From contig JAYPHU010000041.1 of assembly GCA_038127535.1 (NCBI GenBank), positions 1 to 24,379 of the forward strand: DNA of 24,379 nucleotides, written 5' to 3'. Made by a program: the position numbers and the translations under genes. How positions within the stretch are numbered: the stretch's first letter is position 1; each line of letters starts with the position of its first letter. Shown here one piece after another: positions 7,341 through 15,131 of this stretch. The notes beneath the pieces were generated by a model. The model was not told the DNA's origin, made no database searches, and saw only the letters and a list, made by a program, of their open reading frames with translations. The DNA is from JAYPHU01 sp038127535. GTDB lineage: Bacteria; Pseudomonadota; Alphaproteobacteria; Rhodospirillales; UBA2165.

Positions 7341-8141
7341 TTATTTTTTTGTCGGATAAATAATACCGCGAATTCTTTTCTTCTTCCTTAACAACCGGCT
7401 GACGCCTGTCCTCAGGTTGATCTCAGCCTCATCGCCGGTGAGGATGTTTTTATCGCGGGTGATTTTAACGTTGCCGATCAGATGGGCCATTTCCGTTGCG
7501 ACAACATATTGCGCTCGGTCAGCGCGGGCCCGGTCTTGCTGTGTCACGATCACCACATTGTTGTGCGCCTCGACCTCGGACACTTTGGAGTTTCCGGCCT
7601 TATCTTTATGAAAGCGGGCGGTAATAGCATCCGCGCGCAAAGTTTGACCGTCATGGGTTGCCGTCGCGTTGCCGCGGGCGATGGCAACTTGTATACGTTC
7701 CCAGTACTCCATTTGCTGGGTCGCGGTGATCACGTCGTTACCGCTCCGGTAGGTGACCTTCTTTCCGTCGACCACCAGCACGGCTTGTTCGAAATCGTAC
7801 ACCGCAGAGCGTCCGGTGATCGTGTCGGTGGCCGAGAAAATCTTTACACCGCCCGCCGCATCCAACCGGTAGAGGTCGGCGCCGCCCCCGGCTTTTTTGC
7901 GGTAGTAGGCGCGTAGGACCTCTGCGGTAACACTGACGCCTTCGCGCACGGCACGGGCGTTGCCCGAGGCGATGAGAATCTCTTCGCCCTGCTGCCACTC
8001 GATGCCATTGTCGGCAAATATCTCAATCGGTTTATCCGATGCGCCGCTGGCCAGGTTCAGGCTCTGGGCCAGGACCGGTGAGGCCAGCGTGGCAAAAATC
8101 AATGCGGCGGCGGCCGAAAAATAGCCCATCCGCCCGATCAT
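7341..8141 (-). CDS. lptA: LptA/OstA-family LPS transport protein
   Basis: This is the periplasmic beta-jellyroll bridge protein of lipopolysaccharide transport. An N-terminal signal peptide is visible: a hydrophobic stretch from about residue 7 to 24, with likely cleavage after Ala25 in VLAQS. OstA-type repeats follow, with IEIFADNGIEWQQGEEILIASGNARA near 40-65 and later ITATQ, DGQTLRADAI and NVKITRDKNILTGDEAEINLRTG. At 266 residues it is clearly longer than the E. coli protein (about 185). It ends in a strongly basic tail, LLRKKKRIRGIIYPTKK. The ATG overlaps the lptC stop (ATGA), so the two are coupled. Confidence 0.9.
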   Translation of the reverse strand: MIGRMGYFSAAAALIFATLASPVLAQSLNLASGASDKPIEIFADNGIEWQQGEEILIASGNARAVREGVSVTAEVLRAYYRKKAGGGADLYRLDAAGGVKIFSATDTITGRSAVYDFEQAVLVVDGKKVTYRSGNDVITATQQMEYWERIQVAIARGNATATHDGQTLRADAITARFHKDKAGNSKVSEVEAHNNVVIVTQQDRARADRAQYVVATEMAHLIGNVKITRDKNILTGDEAEINLRTGVSRLLRKKKRIRGIIYPTKK

Positions 8142-8851
8142 TTTTGCTCCTTGAGAGATTCTGGATGAAGGATCAGCTTGGATTTTCCGGTAAACAGAAT
8201 TCGGTTGCCCTTTTCCTCAATCCGGAATCCTTCGGCGGTCAATTGACCAAACGGGCCTTGACCTTGAGTTGCCTTCCCGCTTACAGCGACGCCGGCATTG
8301 AGATCAACCTTTGCGGTCTCGGTTGTGAATTCGAATCCAGAATCGTGGAACAAGTTGACCGCACCGTCGAGGTCCAAAATCTTATCCTTCTGATTGTAGA
8401 GACCGGTGTTCGCCGTCAGCACCAGCCAGCTTCCATCGCGCACGCCAATATCGGCCTTGGGCATCTCCAATTCGATCTCGGAGGCGCCTAGAGCCAAATT
8501 CTTCGCCAGATCAGCAGTAACCGAAAAAGGCTGGTTCTTTTTGTCGGCGCCGACAAATCGGGCATTGACCATGCTTGGGTTTTCTTTGGCACTGACCTGA
8601 ATCTTGGAAAAGCCGATGGAAAACCGGTTGTCGGTAATATTGATCTGCGGCCAAATGACGATCGCCGCCACAAGGCACAGGGCGACGGCCGGCAGCAGGA
8701 ACTTCATGAAAATGACGAACCGGCTATAGCCGACCGGCTTGCGCGGGCGGGTGCGTTGGGCGGGTGAGTCCAGGTAGTCCCGGGATCGGGTTGCGGCGAT
8801 TTCCTCGCTCCCCGGCGCCTGGGCAATCGTGGCTGTTCTAGGCTCGGCCAT
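8138..8851 (-). CDS. lptC: LPS export system protein LptC
   Basis: This is a bitopic inner-membrane protein that passes lipopolysaccharide from LptBFG to LptA. The 237-residue product has a roughly 45-residue cytoplasmic N-terminus rich in Arg and Pro, one transmembrane helix (about residues 47-67: FVIFMKFLLPAVALCLVAAI), and a periplasmic LptC/YrbK-type beta domain. The beta domain includes FVGADKKNQPFSVTADLA and KILDLDGAVNLFHDSGFEF. The cytoplasmic extension is common in alphaproteobacterial LptC. It lies six bases after kdsD and overlaps lptA by four bases, so kdsD-lptC-lptA form one operon. Confidence 0.92.
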   Translation of the reverse strand: MAEPRTATIAQAPGSEEIAATRSRDYLDSPAQRTRPRKPVGYSRFVIFMKFLLPAVALCLVAAIVIWPQINITDNRFSIGFSKIQVSAKENPSMVNARFVGADKKNQPFSVTADLAKNLALGASEIELEMPKADIGVRDGSWLVLTANTGLYNQKDKILDLDGAVNLFHDSGFEFTTETAKVDLNAGVAVSGKATQGQGPFGQLTAEGFRIEEKGNRILFTGKSKLILHPESLKEQK

Positions 8852-8857
8852 AACTAA

Positions 8858-9865
8858 TTATTCCACGCCAGCCCGCAGGCAATCGTGGATATGAATGATG
8901 CCGACGACTTTTTGGTCTTCGACCACGAACAGATTGGTGATCTTGACGTCGTTCATGATCTGCACGCTTTCGCTCGCCAATGCTGACGGACGAATAGTTT
9001 TGGGATCCTTGGTCATCACCTGTTCGGCCGTCAGTTCTAAAATGTTGTTCGACATGTGCCGGCGCAAATCGCCATCCGTAATAATGCCCAGCAACGTCGC
9101 GTCCGACTCGACGATGGCGATGCAGCCGAAACTTTTGGCGGACATATTCACGATGATATCGGTCATCGGCATGTCGCCGGGCGCAACCGGCAGGGCTTCG
9201 TCGCTGTGCATGATGTCGGAAACTTTTAACAACCGCTTGCCCAACTGTCCGCCGGGATGACGCATCTTGAAATCGTCGGCGGTGAAGCCGTTCCGGTCCA
9301 TCAGCACCATCGCGATGGTGTCACCGAGCGCCAATGTCATCGTGGTTGAGGTGGTTGGCGCCAAGCCATTCGGGCAAGCCTCCTCTGCCGGGGGCAGGAC
9401 GAGGGTGACGTCCGCCTGTTCGGAGACCGAACTGCCGGCGCGGCTGGTAATCGCGATCAGCGGAATGGCAAAGCGCCGCGTATAGGCGACCAGGTCCGCT
9501 AATTCCGGCGTCTCACCCGAGTTGGAAATCGCGATGACGGCGTCGCTGTGATCGATCATGCCCAAATCACCATGGCTGGCCTCACCGGGATGAACGAAAA
9601 AGGACGGCATGCCGGTCGATGCCAGGGTCGAAGAAATCTTCCGGGCAATGTGGCCGCTTTTTCCCATGCCGGTGAGCACGATGCGGCCGTCGATTTTATC
9701 CAGGATATTGATGGCGGCGACAAAGCTCTTGTCCAACGTCTGTGCAAGCTGTGAGAGGCCCTCCGCCTCCATCTGCAGCACCTGGCGCGCGCGTTCGATA
9801 TCCGCCTGCTGTTGGGAGTCCATCAGCTTCGAATCGGGCTTCGGCTTGGCGCCGGATTTATTCAT
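8858..9865 (-). CDS. kdsD: Arabinose-5-phosphate isomerase KdsD/KpsF
   Basis: This enzyme interconverts ribulose 5-phosphate and arabinose 5-phosphate, the first committed step to Kdo, the inner sugar of lipopolysaccharide. The 335-residue product has a SIS domain (about 45-185) with the sugar-phosphate loop TGMGKSGHIA around 65-74 and HPGEASHGDLGMI. Two CBS domains follow (about 215-335: IMHSDEALPVAP, then VMTKDPKTIRPSALASES). The start has AGGA about eight bases upstream of the ATG. It begins the kdsD-lptC-lptA operon, consistent with shared lipopolysaccharide function. A promoter and an operator-like palindrome lie just upstream. Confidence 0.95.
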   Translation of the reverse strand: MNKSGAKPKPDSKLMDSQQQADIERARQVLQMEAEGLSQLAQTLDKSFVAAINILDKIDGRIVLTGMGKSGHIARKISSTLASTGMPSFFVHPGEASHGDLGMIDHSDAVIAISNSGETPELADLVAYTRRFAIPLIAITSRAGSSVSEQADVTLVLPPAEEACPNGLAPTTSTTMTLALGDTIAMVLMDRNGFTADDFKMRHPGGQLGKRLLKVSDIMHSDEALPVAPGDMPMTDIIVNMSAKSFGCIAIVESDATLLGIITDGDLRRHMSNNILELTAEQVMTKDPKTIRPSALASESVQIMNDVKITNLFVVEDQKVVGIIHIHDCLRAGVE

Positions 9866-9890
9866 ATCTGTTCCTGATCAGAATACCCTG

Positions 9891-9911
9891 GAATATATCT
9901 GATATATGTTC
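9891..9911. promoter_or_regulatory. Operator-like palindrome in the kdsD leader
   Basis: This 21-base imperfect inverted repeat has a GAA...TTC outer frame and two ATATAT blocks around CTG, with eight of ten base pairs symmetrical. It lies 26-46 bases upstream of the kdsD ATG and downstream of the promoter-like boxes at 9939-9967, where a repressor could block transcription. The element is AT-rich in a GC-rich genome. Regulatory function is inferred. Confidence 0.35.
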
Positions 9912-9938
9912 AATTTCCCGGGGATTTCAAAGTAGTGC

Positions 9939-9967
9939 AGTATGAATCCGCATGGGACAAAGGTCAA
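9939..9967 (-). promoter_or_regulatory. Sigma-70-like promoter for kdsD-lptC-lptA
   Basis: On the minus strand TTGACC (9962-9967) and CATACT (9939-9944) are spaced by exactly 17 bases. They lie about 75 bases upstream of the kdsD start, in the gap after rnd. The -35 box matches consensus at five of six positions and the -10 box at four of six. Confidence 0.45.
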
Positions 9968-10003
9968 TGAATCCGGGCAGTTCGCCCCCGGCGGCAAACA
10001 GCG

Positions 10004-10639
10004 CTATTTCCACGTGTGGGCGAAAATATCGACATCTTCCCAGCCGAGCAGATCAAGCTCCGCGCGATGCTTCAAGAAGTCAAAGCAGGCCTGCGCCAAT
10101 TCGGTGCGGTCTTCCCGGGCCAGCCGCCGGTCCAGCACGTCGCGAAGGCGATGCAGATAGAACACGTCCGAGGCGGCGTAGTGCAATTGCTCAGGTGATA
10201 ATTCATCGGCGCCCCAGTCCGACTGCTGCTGTTGCTTTGATATTTCCACGCCCAAAAGCTCGCCGCACAGATCCTTGAGGCCGTGCTTGTCCGTATAGGT
10301 CCGGGTCAGTTTGGACGCGATTTTGGTGCAATAGACCGGCGCGCATTCAACGCCCAAATAGTGGCGCATCACCGCGACATCAAACCGGGCGTAGTGAAAA
10401 ATCTTGGTGACCGCGGAATCGGCCATCAGCGCCTTCAGATTGGGCGCGGAATAATCCTTGCCGTCCAACTGGACCAGATGGGCGTTGCCGTCGCCGGACG
10501 ACAGTTGAACCACGCACAACCGGTCGCGGAGCGGGTTCAGACCTAAAGTCTCCGTATCCACGGCCACACTATCACCGAATCCCAAATCGTTCGGGATGTC
10601 GCCTTTGTGCAGGGTAATATTGCCGTCGGAGTTTTTCAC
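10004..10639 (-). CDS. rnd: Ribonuclease D (short, HRDC-less)
   Basis: This is a DEDDy-family 3'-5' exoribonuclease that trims tRNA and other small RNA precursors. With the GTG start at 10639 (211 residues), the catalytic residues are Asp28 and Glu30 (VAVDTETLG), Asp87 (FHYARFDVAVM), and Tyr154 and Asp158 (HYAASDVFYLHRL). The HRDC domains of E. coli RNase D are absent, as is usual in alphaproteobacteria. The frame is open back to a GTG at 10684, adding 15 residues. I prefer 10639 because relatives begin close to the N-ITLHKGDIP segment and GAAGAA lies upstream. The gene follows tRNA-Leu directly on the same strand. Confidence 0.9.
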   Translation of the reverse strand: MKNSDGNITLHKGDIPNDLGFGDSVAVDTETLGLNPLRDRLCVVQLSSGDGNAHLVQLDGKDYSAPNLKALMADSAVTKIFHYARFDVAVMRHYLGVECAPVYCTKIASKLTRTYTDKHGLKDLCGELLGVEISKQQQQSDWGADELSPEQLHYAASDVFYLHRLRDVLDRRLAREDRTELAQACFDFLKHRAELDLLGWEDVDIFAHTWK

Positions 10640-10699
10640 AATGCTGTTCTTCGGCTCGGGTTTGAGACTCTGGCTTCGGAACACCTACCATACCAAAAA

Positions 10700-10786
<87 letters not shown>

Positions 10787-10822
10787 ACGGGATTTTGGTC
10801 CGCCGAATTTCGGCGAACGGAG

Positions 10823-10852
10823 GTGGTACCCTTCCAGCCCGGATGCTGTCAA
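10823..10852 (-). promoter_or_regulatory. Putative promoter for tRNA-Leu
   Basis: On the minus strand a perfect -35 box, TTGACA (10847-10852), lies about 60 bases upstream of the tRNA 5' end. The -10 region 17-18 bases away reads GTACCAC and is weak. The -35 match and its position support the call; the -10 does not. Confidence 0.35.
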
Positions 10853-10902
10853 CATAGTTTTGGCTCTGGGGGGCGCTCTCTTGCCGGCGTAGCACACCAT
10901 TG

Positions 10903-10931
10903 TTGTTGAGATCGTTCCGAGGGTTTATTTT
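10903..10931 (+). promoter_or_regulatory. Putative promoter for the NDUFA9-like gene
   Basis: TTGTTG (10903-10908) and TATTTT (10926-10931) are separated by 17 bases. They lie about 52 bases upstream of the ATG, which has a strong AGGAGG ribosome binding site. The gene is divergent from tRNA-Leu, so the 197-base spacer would hold two back-to-back promoters. Confidence 0.4.
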
Positions 10932-10983
10932 AAGCCATATGAAATCGTGCGATCCGGGGGGTGCCCGGTTTTAGGAGGCGCGC

Positions 10984-12000
10984 ATGGAAAAACAGATTGT
11001 CACCGTCTTCGGCGGTTCAGGATTTATCGGGCGGCACCTGGTCCACCGGCTGGTTAAGGCCGGTGCAACGGTCCGGGTCGCGTGCCGGGATACGGAAGCC
11101 GCCCTGTTCATGAAACCCATGGGCGACGTCGGGCAGGTGGTGCTGGTGAAGGCCGACATCAAGTCCGACGAGAGTGTGGCCAATGCAGTCAAGGGCGCGC
11201 AGACGGTTGTTAACCTGGTGGGGCTTTTGGCGGAACGCGGCAAGCAATCGTTTGAGAACATTCATACGGCGAGTGCGGAACGGATCGCCAAAGCCGCCGC
11301 CGCGGCCGGCGCCCGGAACATGATCCAAATTTCCGCCGTCGGGGCGGATGCCAAGTCCGACTCTCTCTATGCCCGCACTAAAGCGGCCGGGGAGAAGGCG
11401 GTGAAGTCCGCGTTTAAGGGGGCGGTGATCGTCCGGCCCAGTATTGTCTTTGGGCCCGAGGACGGGTTCTTTAATTTATTTTCGTCCATCGCGCGGTTGT
11501 CGCCGGTGTTACCCGTATTCGGTTGCCCGGCTTTCCCAAAGCTTAGCTTGTTTTCCGATAAGGGCTTGGCGCATATCGATCTCTATGGCGACGGCGGCAC
11601 GAAGTTCCAGCCGGTTTATGTGGGCGATGTGGCCGACGCGATTGTGGCCAGTATCGACAATGACGAGGCTCGTGGCGGAACGTTCGAGCTCGGCGGACCC
11701 GCCGTTTATTCAAGCGTGGCATTAATGCAGCTCTTGCTGAAAACCATTGATCGTAAACGCTGGCTGTTGCCTATTCCGTTCTGGGTCCTGATGATCGAGG
11801 GCTGGTTCTTAGGTCTATTGCCGAAGCCGTTGCTGACGGTGGACCAGGTTAAGCTCCTAAAGACCGACAATGTCGTCGGCAAGCGGGCGAAGAAACTATC
11901 CAATCTCGGTATTCAGCCGACCGCCGCCGAAGCGGTGCTGCCCACGTATCTGGCGCGTTTCAGATTGCCCAGCCATGGGACGGTGTCCACCACCACCTAA
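10984..12000 (+). CDS. Complex I NDUFA9-family protein (atypical short-chain dehydrogenase)
   Basis: This 338-residue Rossmann-fold protein belongs to the extended atypical SDR family that includes the NDUFA9 accessory subunit of respiratory complex I. The nucleotide loop is GGSGFIGRHLV (Gly10/11, Gly13, Gly16). A YxxxK pair is present at Tyr129 and Lys133, and FQPVYVGDVADAI near 208-220 is the family hallmark. In alphaproteobacteria this protein is usually encoded singly, away from the nuo operon, and is thought to bind NADPH and support complex I. Residues 181-201, just before GDGGTKFQPV, appear inserted relative to the usual compact G-G-G turn. A strong AGGAGG site sets the start. It converges on the MarR remnant. 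Confidence 0.9.
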   Translation: MEKQIVTVFGGSGFIGRHLVHRLVKAGATVRVACRDTEAALFMKPMGDVGQVVLVKADIKSDESVANAVKGAQTVVNLVGLLAERGKQSFENIHTASAERIAKAAAAAGARNMIQISAVGADAKSDSLYARTKAAGEKAVKSAFKGAVIVRPSIVFGPEDGFFNLFSSIARLSPVLPVFGCPAFPKLSLFSDKGLAHIDLYGDGGTKFQPVYVGDVADAIVASIDNDEARGGTFELGGPAVYSSVALMQLLLKTIDRKRWLLPIPFWVLMIEGWFLGLLPKPLLTVDQVKLLKTDNVVGKRAKKLSNLGIQPTAAEAVLPTYLARFRLPSHGTVSTTT

Positions 12001-12008
12001 GAGATACG

Positions 12009-12353
12009 TTAGAACGGAATTTTTGTCGCGGCGGTCGAGGTTATCTCGCCGAATTCCCGCAGGAAGATGGAGACTTTGACTGTGCACTGGATCAGCACGC
12101 TGCGCCGGTCTTGAACGCCTTCCTTGCGCCGCACCATTTCCAACTTGGTCAACCGATCGACCGCGCGGGTGACCGCCGGTTTGGAAATCCTCAGGGATTC
12201 GGATAAGCCGCGCACCGTGTTCGGCCCATCGGTCATAAAGACCAAGAGAAGGAGCCCCATCTGGCGCGCTTACAGGTCCGGGGCGTCCCGGCGGACACTG
12301 TCCACCATCGCCCGGCGCCACAAATCCAGCGCATCATTCGGATTAATATCCAT
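12009..12353 (-). pseudogene. MarR-family regulator interrupted by a TAA stop
   Basis: Translation from ATG 12353 gives MDINPNDALDLWRRAMVDSV, then RRDAPDL, then TAA at 12270-12272. The same frame goes on as ARQMGLLLLVF, the winged helix TVRGLSESLRISKPAVTRAVDRLTKLEMV in two parts, and the wing RRKEGVQDRRSVLIQ. The two parts join without any frame change into a 114-codon protein of the size seen for small alphaproteobacterial MarR proteins. The interrupted codon sits where relatives commonly have Ser or Thr before ARQM, so a one-base TCA to TAA change explains it. A restart at ATG 12260 would give 83 residues that keep the DNA-binding part but lose the N-terminal dimerisation helix. A sequencing error is equally possible. 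Confidence 0.85.
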
Positions 12354-12425
12354 AGTCACCGGCTAATCGTTGCGGCCCCGTATCGTTTCTAAGTCGATTC
12401 GGGCAAAATGCCAGGGGTTTCGTTG

Positions 12426-13802
12426 CTAACCCGATTTAGCCCAGTCCTGGAGGGCGCGAGCGACGGCCCGCATCCCCATGGCCTCACCGCCTTCGGGGCG
12501 TCCCGGTTGAGCCGCCTGATTCCAGGCCATGACGTCGATATGGCCCCAGGAAGACTTGCCGACGAACTCCTGCAGGAACAGCGCCGCGGTGATCGCGCCG
12601 CCGAAAGGCTGATCGGGGGCGTTAGTGATATCGGCGGTGTTGCCCCGGATGAGCTTCTTGTATGGCGCCCACAAAGGCATGCGCCAAAGCTGATCCTGTT
12701 CGGTTTTGCCGGCGTCCAACACGCGATCCGCCCAAGCGTCATCCGAACAGAACAGCGCCGGCAGCTCCGTGCCCAACGCCACCCGCGCTGCACCAGTCAG
12801 TGTCGCAAAATCCAGAATGAACTCGGGATTCTCGGTGGAGGCTTCAAAGAGCGCATCAGACAGAATCACTCGGCCTTCCGCATCGGTGTTGCCGATCTCG
12901 ATCGTTTTGCCCGACCGGGTCTTGATCACGTCCAGGGGCCGGATGGCGTTGCCGTCGATATTGTTTTCCACCGCCGGGATCATGACCCGGAGGCGGATCG
13001 GCGCCTTGGCGGCCATCAACATATGGGCGACACCCAGCACATGGGCCGCGCCCCCCATATCCTTCTTCATGGTTTTCATGCCGGCGGCGGTCTTGATGTC
13101 GAGCCCGCCCGTATCAAAGCAAACCCCCTTGCCGACCAGGGTAATCTTCGGATCGCCCCACTTGCCCCATCGCATATCGAGCAGCCGGGGCGCATCGTCG
13201 CAGGCGCGCCCGATTGCGTGAATCGCCGGATAGTTTTTCTTCAGAAGATCATTGCCTTTGATCACCGAGACCGTGGCTTTGTGCTTCTTGGCGAGCGCTT
13301 TGAACTGCGCTTCCAACTCGCTCGGTCCCATGTCCTCTGCCGGATGATTAATCAGATCGCGAACAAGCGTTGTGGCTTCGATCGTTTGCCGGGCGGCGGC
13401 CTGATCACAGTTCTTGGGCCAGGCGAGCTGCACCTTGATACTTTCGCTATCCGACTTGTAGCGGGTGAACTGGTAGACGCCTAAGCCGAAGGCGATGGCG
13501 GCACGGGAGGCCTCTTCCGCGCCCAAGTCCGCGGTCAGCGCGTACTTGCCCGGCGGCAGGGTTTTGGCGAGACCGCCGTAATCCCACATATCGAAGGTGC
13601 TGTTGACGCCCAGGACGATGCCGGCCAGTGCGCCGTCTTTGCCGGCCAATGTCAGTGATGTCCCCGGATCGGCTTTGAAGTTGGACGCGGCGACCCATTT
13701 CTTCACGGCCGCGCTTTGACGGTTAAGCCATTGTTTTAAATCTACCTTGGAAACGGAGTGAATGGGGGTTGCCGATTTCGACGGCCTGCAAAACATGTCC
13801 AT
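12426..13802 (-). CDS. Leucyl aminopeptidase family protein (M17)
   Basis: This is a di-metal cytosolic aminopeptidase of the PepA family that releases N-terminal residues from peptides. The 458-residue product has the C-terminal catalytic domain with KGVCFDTGGLDIKT (Lys225, Asp230), KDMGGAAH (Asp248) and the signature NTDAEGR (Asp307, Glu309). These residues keep the same mutual spacing as Lys270, Asp275, Asp293, Asp352 and Glu354 of E. coli PepA. The N-terminal macro-like domain is divergent, as in the PepB-like alphaproteobacterial group. It is on the minus strand between the broken MarR gene (72 bases downstream) and the arsJ gene (57 bases upstream), and may or may not be cotranscribed with either. 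Confidence 0.93.
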   Translation of the reverse strand: MDMFCRPSKSATPIHSVSKVDLKQWLNRQSAAVKKWVAASNFKADPGTSLTLAGKDGALAGIVLGVNSTFDMWDYGGLAKTLPPGKYALTADLGAEEASRAAIAFGLGVYQFTRYKSDSESIKVQLAWPKNCDQAAARQTIEATTLVRDLINHPAEDMGPSELEAQFKALAKKHKATVSVIKGNDLLKKNYPAIHAIGRACDDAPRLLDMRWGKWGDPKITLVGKGVCFDTGGLDIKTAAGMKTMKKDMGGAAHVLGVAHMLMAAKAPIRLRVMIPAVENNIDGNAIRPLDVIKTRSGKTIEIGNTDAEGRVILSDALFEASTENPEFILDFATLTGAARVALGTELPALFCSDDAWADRVLDAGKTEQDQLWRMPLWAPYKKLIRGNTADITNAPDQPFGGAITAALFLQEFVGKSSWGHIDVMAWNQAAQPGRPEGGEAMGMRAVARALQDWAKSG

Positions 13803-13859
13803 GATGGGTCAGCCTCGTGTTGCCTGATCGCTGTTTATACAGCGCGGAGACAGCGCCGG

Positions 13860-15107
13860 TCACGCGGGTTGATTGGTGAGAGCAGCTTCCTTGCCCAGGG
13901 GCCAGGTGAGGATCACTGCCAGAACCACCAGCGTCGCGGAGACGAACAGACATGCCGCCAATCCGAAGAACTGAAACACCAGTCCCGACAGTAGCGTCCC
14001 GCCAAGCCGGCCGACGGCGTTGGCCATGTAATAAAAGCCGACGTTGAGGGCAACCTTGTCGTGATCCGAATAGGCGACAATCAGATAAGAATGAACGGAC
14101 GAGTTCACCGCGAAGACGATGCCGAAAATAAACAGCCCGCCGATGAGGACCACAGCGGCCGTGTTTTCACCGCCCAGCCTGGCCGCGATCTCGGGGGAGA
14201 CACCGAGGGCGATGGCGAGGGATACCACGGCCAGGATGATACCCCACAGTTTGGCGGCCTGCGCGCCGCTGCGGGCGTCAGTGGTGCTTTTCAAAAATCG
14301 CGGGACAGCGGCCTGGACGATACCGTAGCCGATGACCCAGGCGGCCATGAAGGCGCCCACTTCGTCGAAGGACCAGCCGAACCGGCTGTAGAGGAATACC
14401 GGCACGCCGACCACGAACCACACATCGCGCGACGCGAACAGGAAAATGCGGGCGGCCGACAGGAAGTTGATCTCCCGGGTTTTGGAGAACAGATCCCGTT
14501 TGGTGATCTTTTGTTTCGCCTTGCCCAGGTCCGTCTTTACCACGGCGGCGGCGAGCACCAGGATCACGGCGAGGCCGGCCGCCATGGACCAGAGCGCCCA
14601 TTCGAATCCCAAGACCTGCAGAAGCACCCCGCCCATCAAAAAGCCGAGACCTTTCAGCGCGTTCTTGGAGCCGGTGAGGACCGCCACCCACTTGAATAGC
14701 ATGCCTTGGTCTTCATCGGCGACCACCAATTTGACCGCGCTCTTGGAGCTCATCTTGGTAAGGTCCTTGGCTATGCCGCTCAAGGCCTGGGCGACCATGA
14801 CATAGGCGACCGACGCTACCAGCACCCAGTCCGAATTGACGGCTGAGAGCATGAGAAGGGCGAAGATTTGCACGCCCAAACCACTGAAGAGCGTGATCTT
14901 CAAACCGTGGCGGGAGCCGATCCAGCCGCCGATGAAATTGGTCAGCGCCCCCATGGCCTCGTAAAGCAGGAACAGAAACGCCAGGTCGAGAGGGGAAAAG
15001 CCCAGCCGGTGGAAATGCAGTAACACCAGCATACGTAGCGCCCCGTCGGTGAGGGTAAAGCCCCAATAGGCGCCGGTCACGGCGGCGTAGTTGCGAAGAT
15101 CGTTCAT
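13860..15107 (-). CDS. arsJ: ArsJ-type organoarsenical efflux MFS transporter
   Basis: This 415-residue major-facilitator protein begins MNDLRNYAAVTGAYWGFTL with a following TDGALRMLVLLHFHRLG, characteristic of ArsJ. Hydrophobic segments are spread over the full length, as expected for about 12 transmembrane helices. ArsJ exports 1-arseno-3-phosphoglycerate, which breaks down outside to arsenate. The gene lies 24 bases downstream of a GAPDH gene on the same strand, and that pairing is what makes the call firm. AGGA lies 8-9 bases before the ATG. No arsR, arsC or acr3 gene is next to it in the window. Confidence 0.93.
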   Translation of the reverse strand: MNDLRNYAAVTGAYWGFTLTDGALRMLVLLHFHRLGFSPLDLAFLFLLYEAMGALTNFIGGWIGSRHGLKITLFSGLGVQIFALLMLSAVNSDWVLVASVAYVMVAQALSGIAKDLTKMSSKSAVKLVVADEDQGMLFKWVAVLTGSKNALKGLGFLMGGVLLQVLGFEWALWSMAAGLAVILVLAAAVVKTDLGKAKQKITKRDLFSKTREINFLSAARIFLFASRDVWFVVGVPVFLYSRFGWSFDEVGAFMAAWVIGYGIVQAAVPRFLKSTTDARSGAQAAKLWGIILAVVSLAIALGVSPEIAARLGGENTAAVVLIGGLFIFGIVFAVNSSVHSYLIVAYSDHDKVALNVGFYYMANAVGRLGGTLLSGLVFQFFGLAACLFVSATLVVLAVILTWPLGKEAALTNQPA

Positions 15108-15131
15108 TAGGCGATCCTGAGGTGAAGGGTC

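Noticed and set aside
12408..13484. 358-residue plus-strand open frame opposite the M17 aminopeptidase
   Set aside because: It mirrors a gene with a fully conserved active site and has no recognisable family features.
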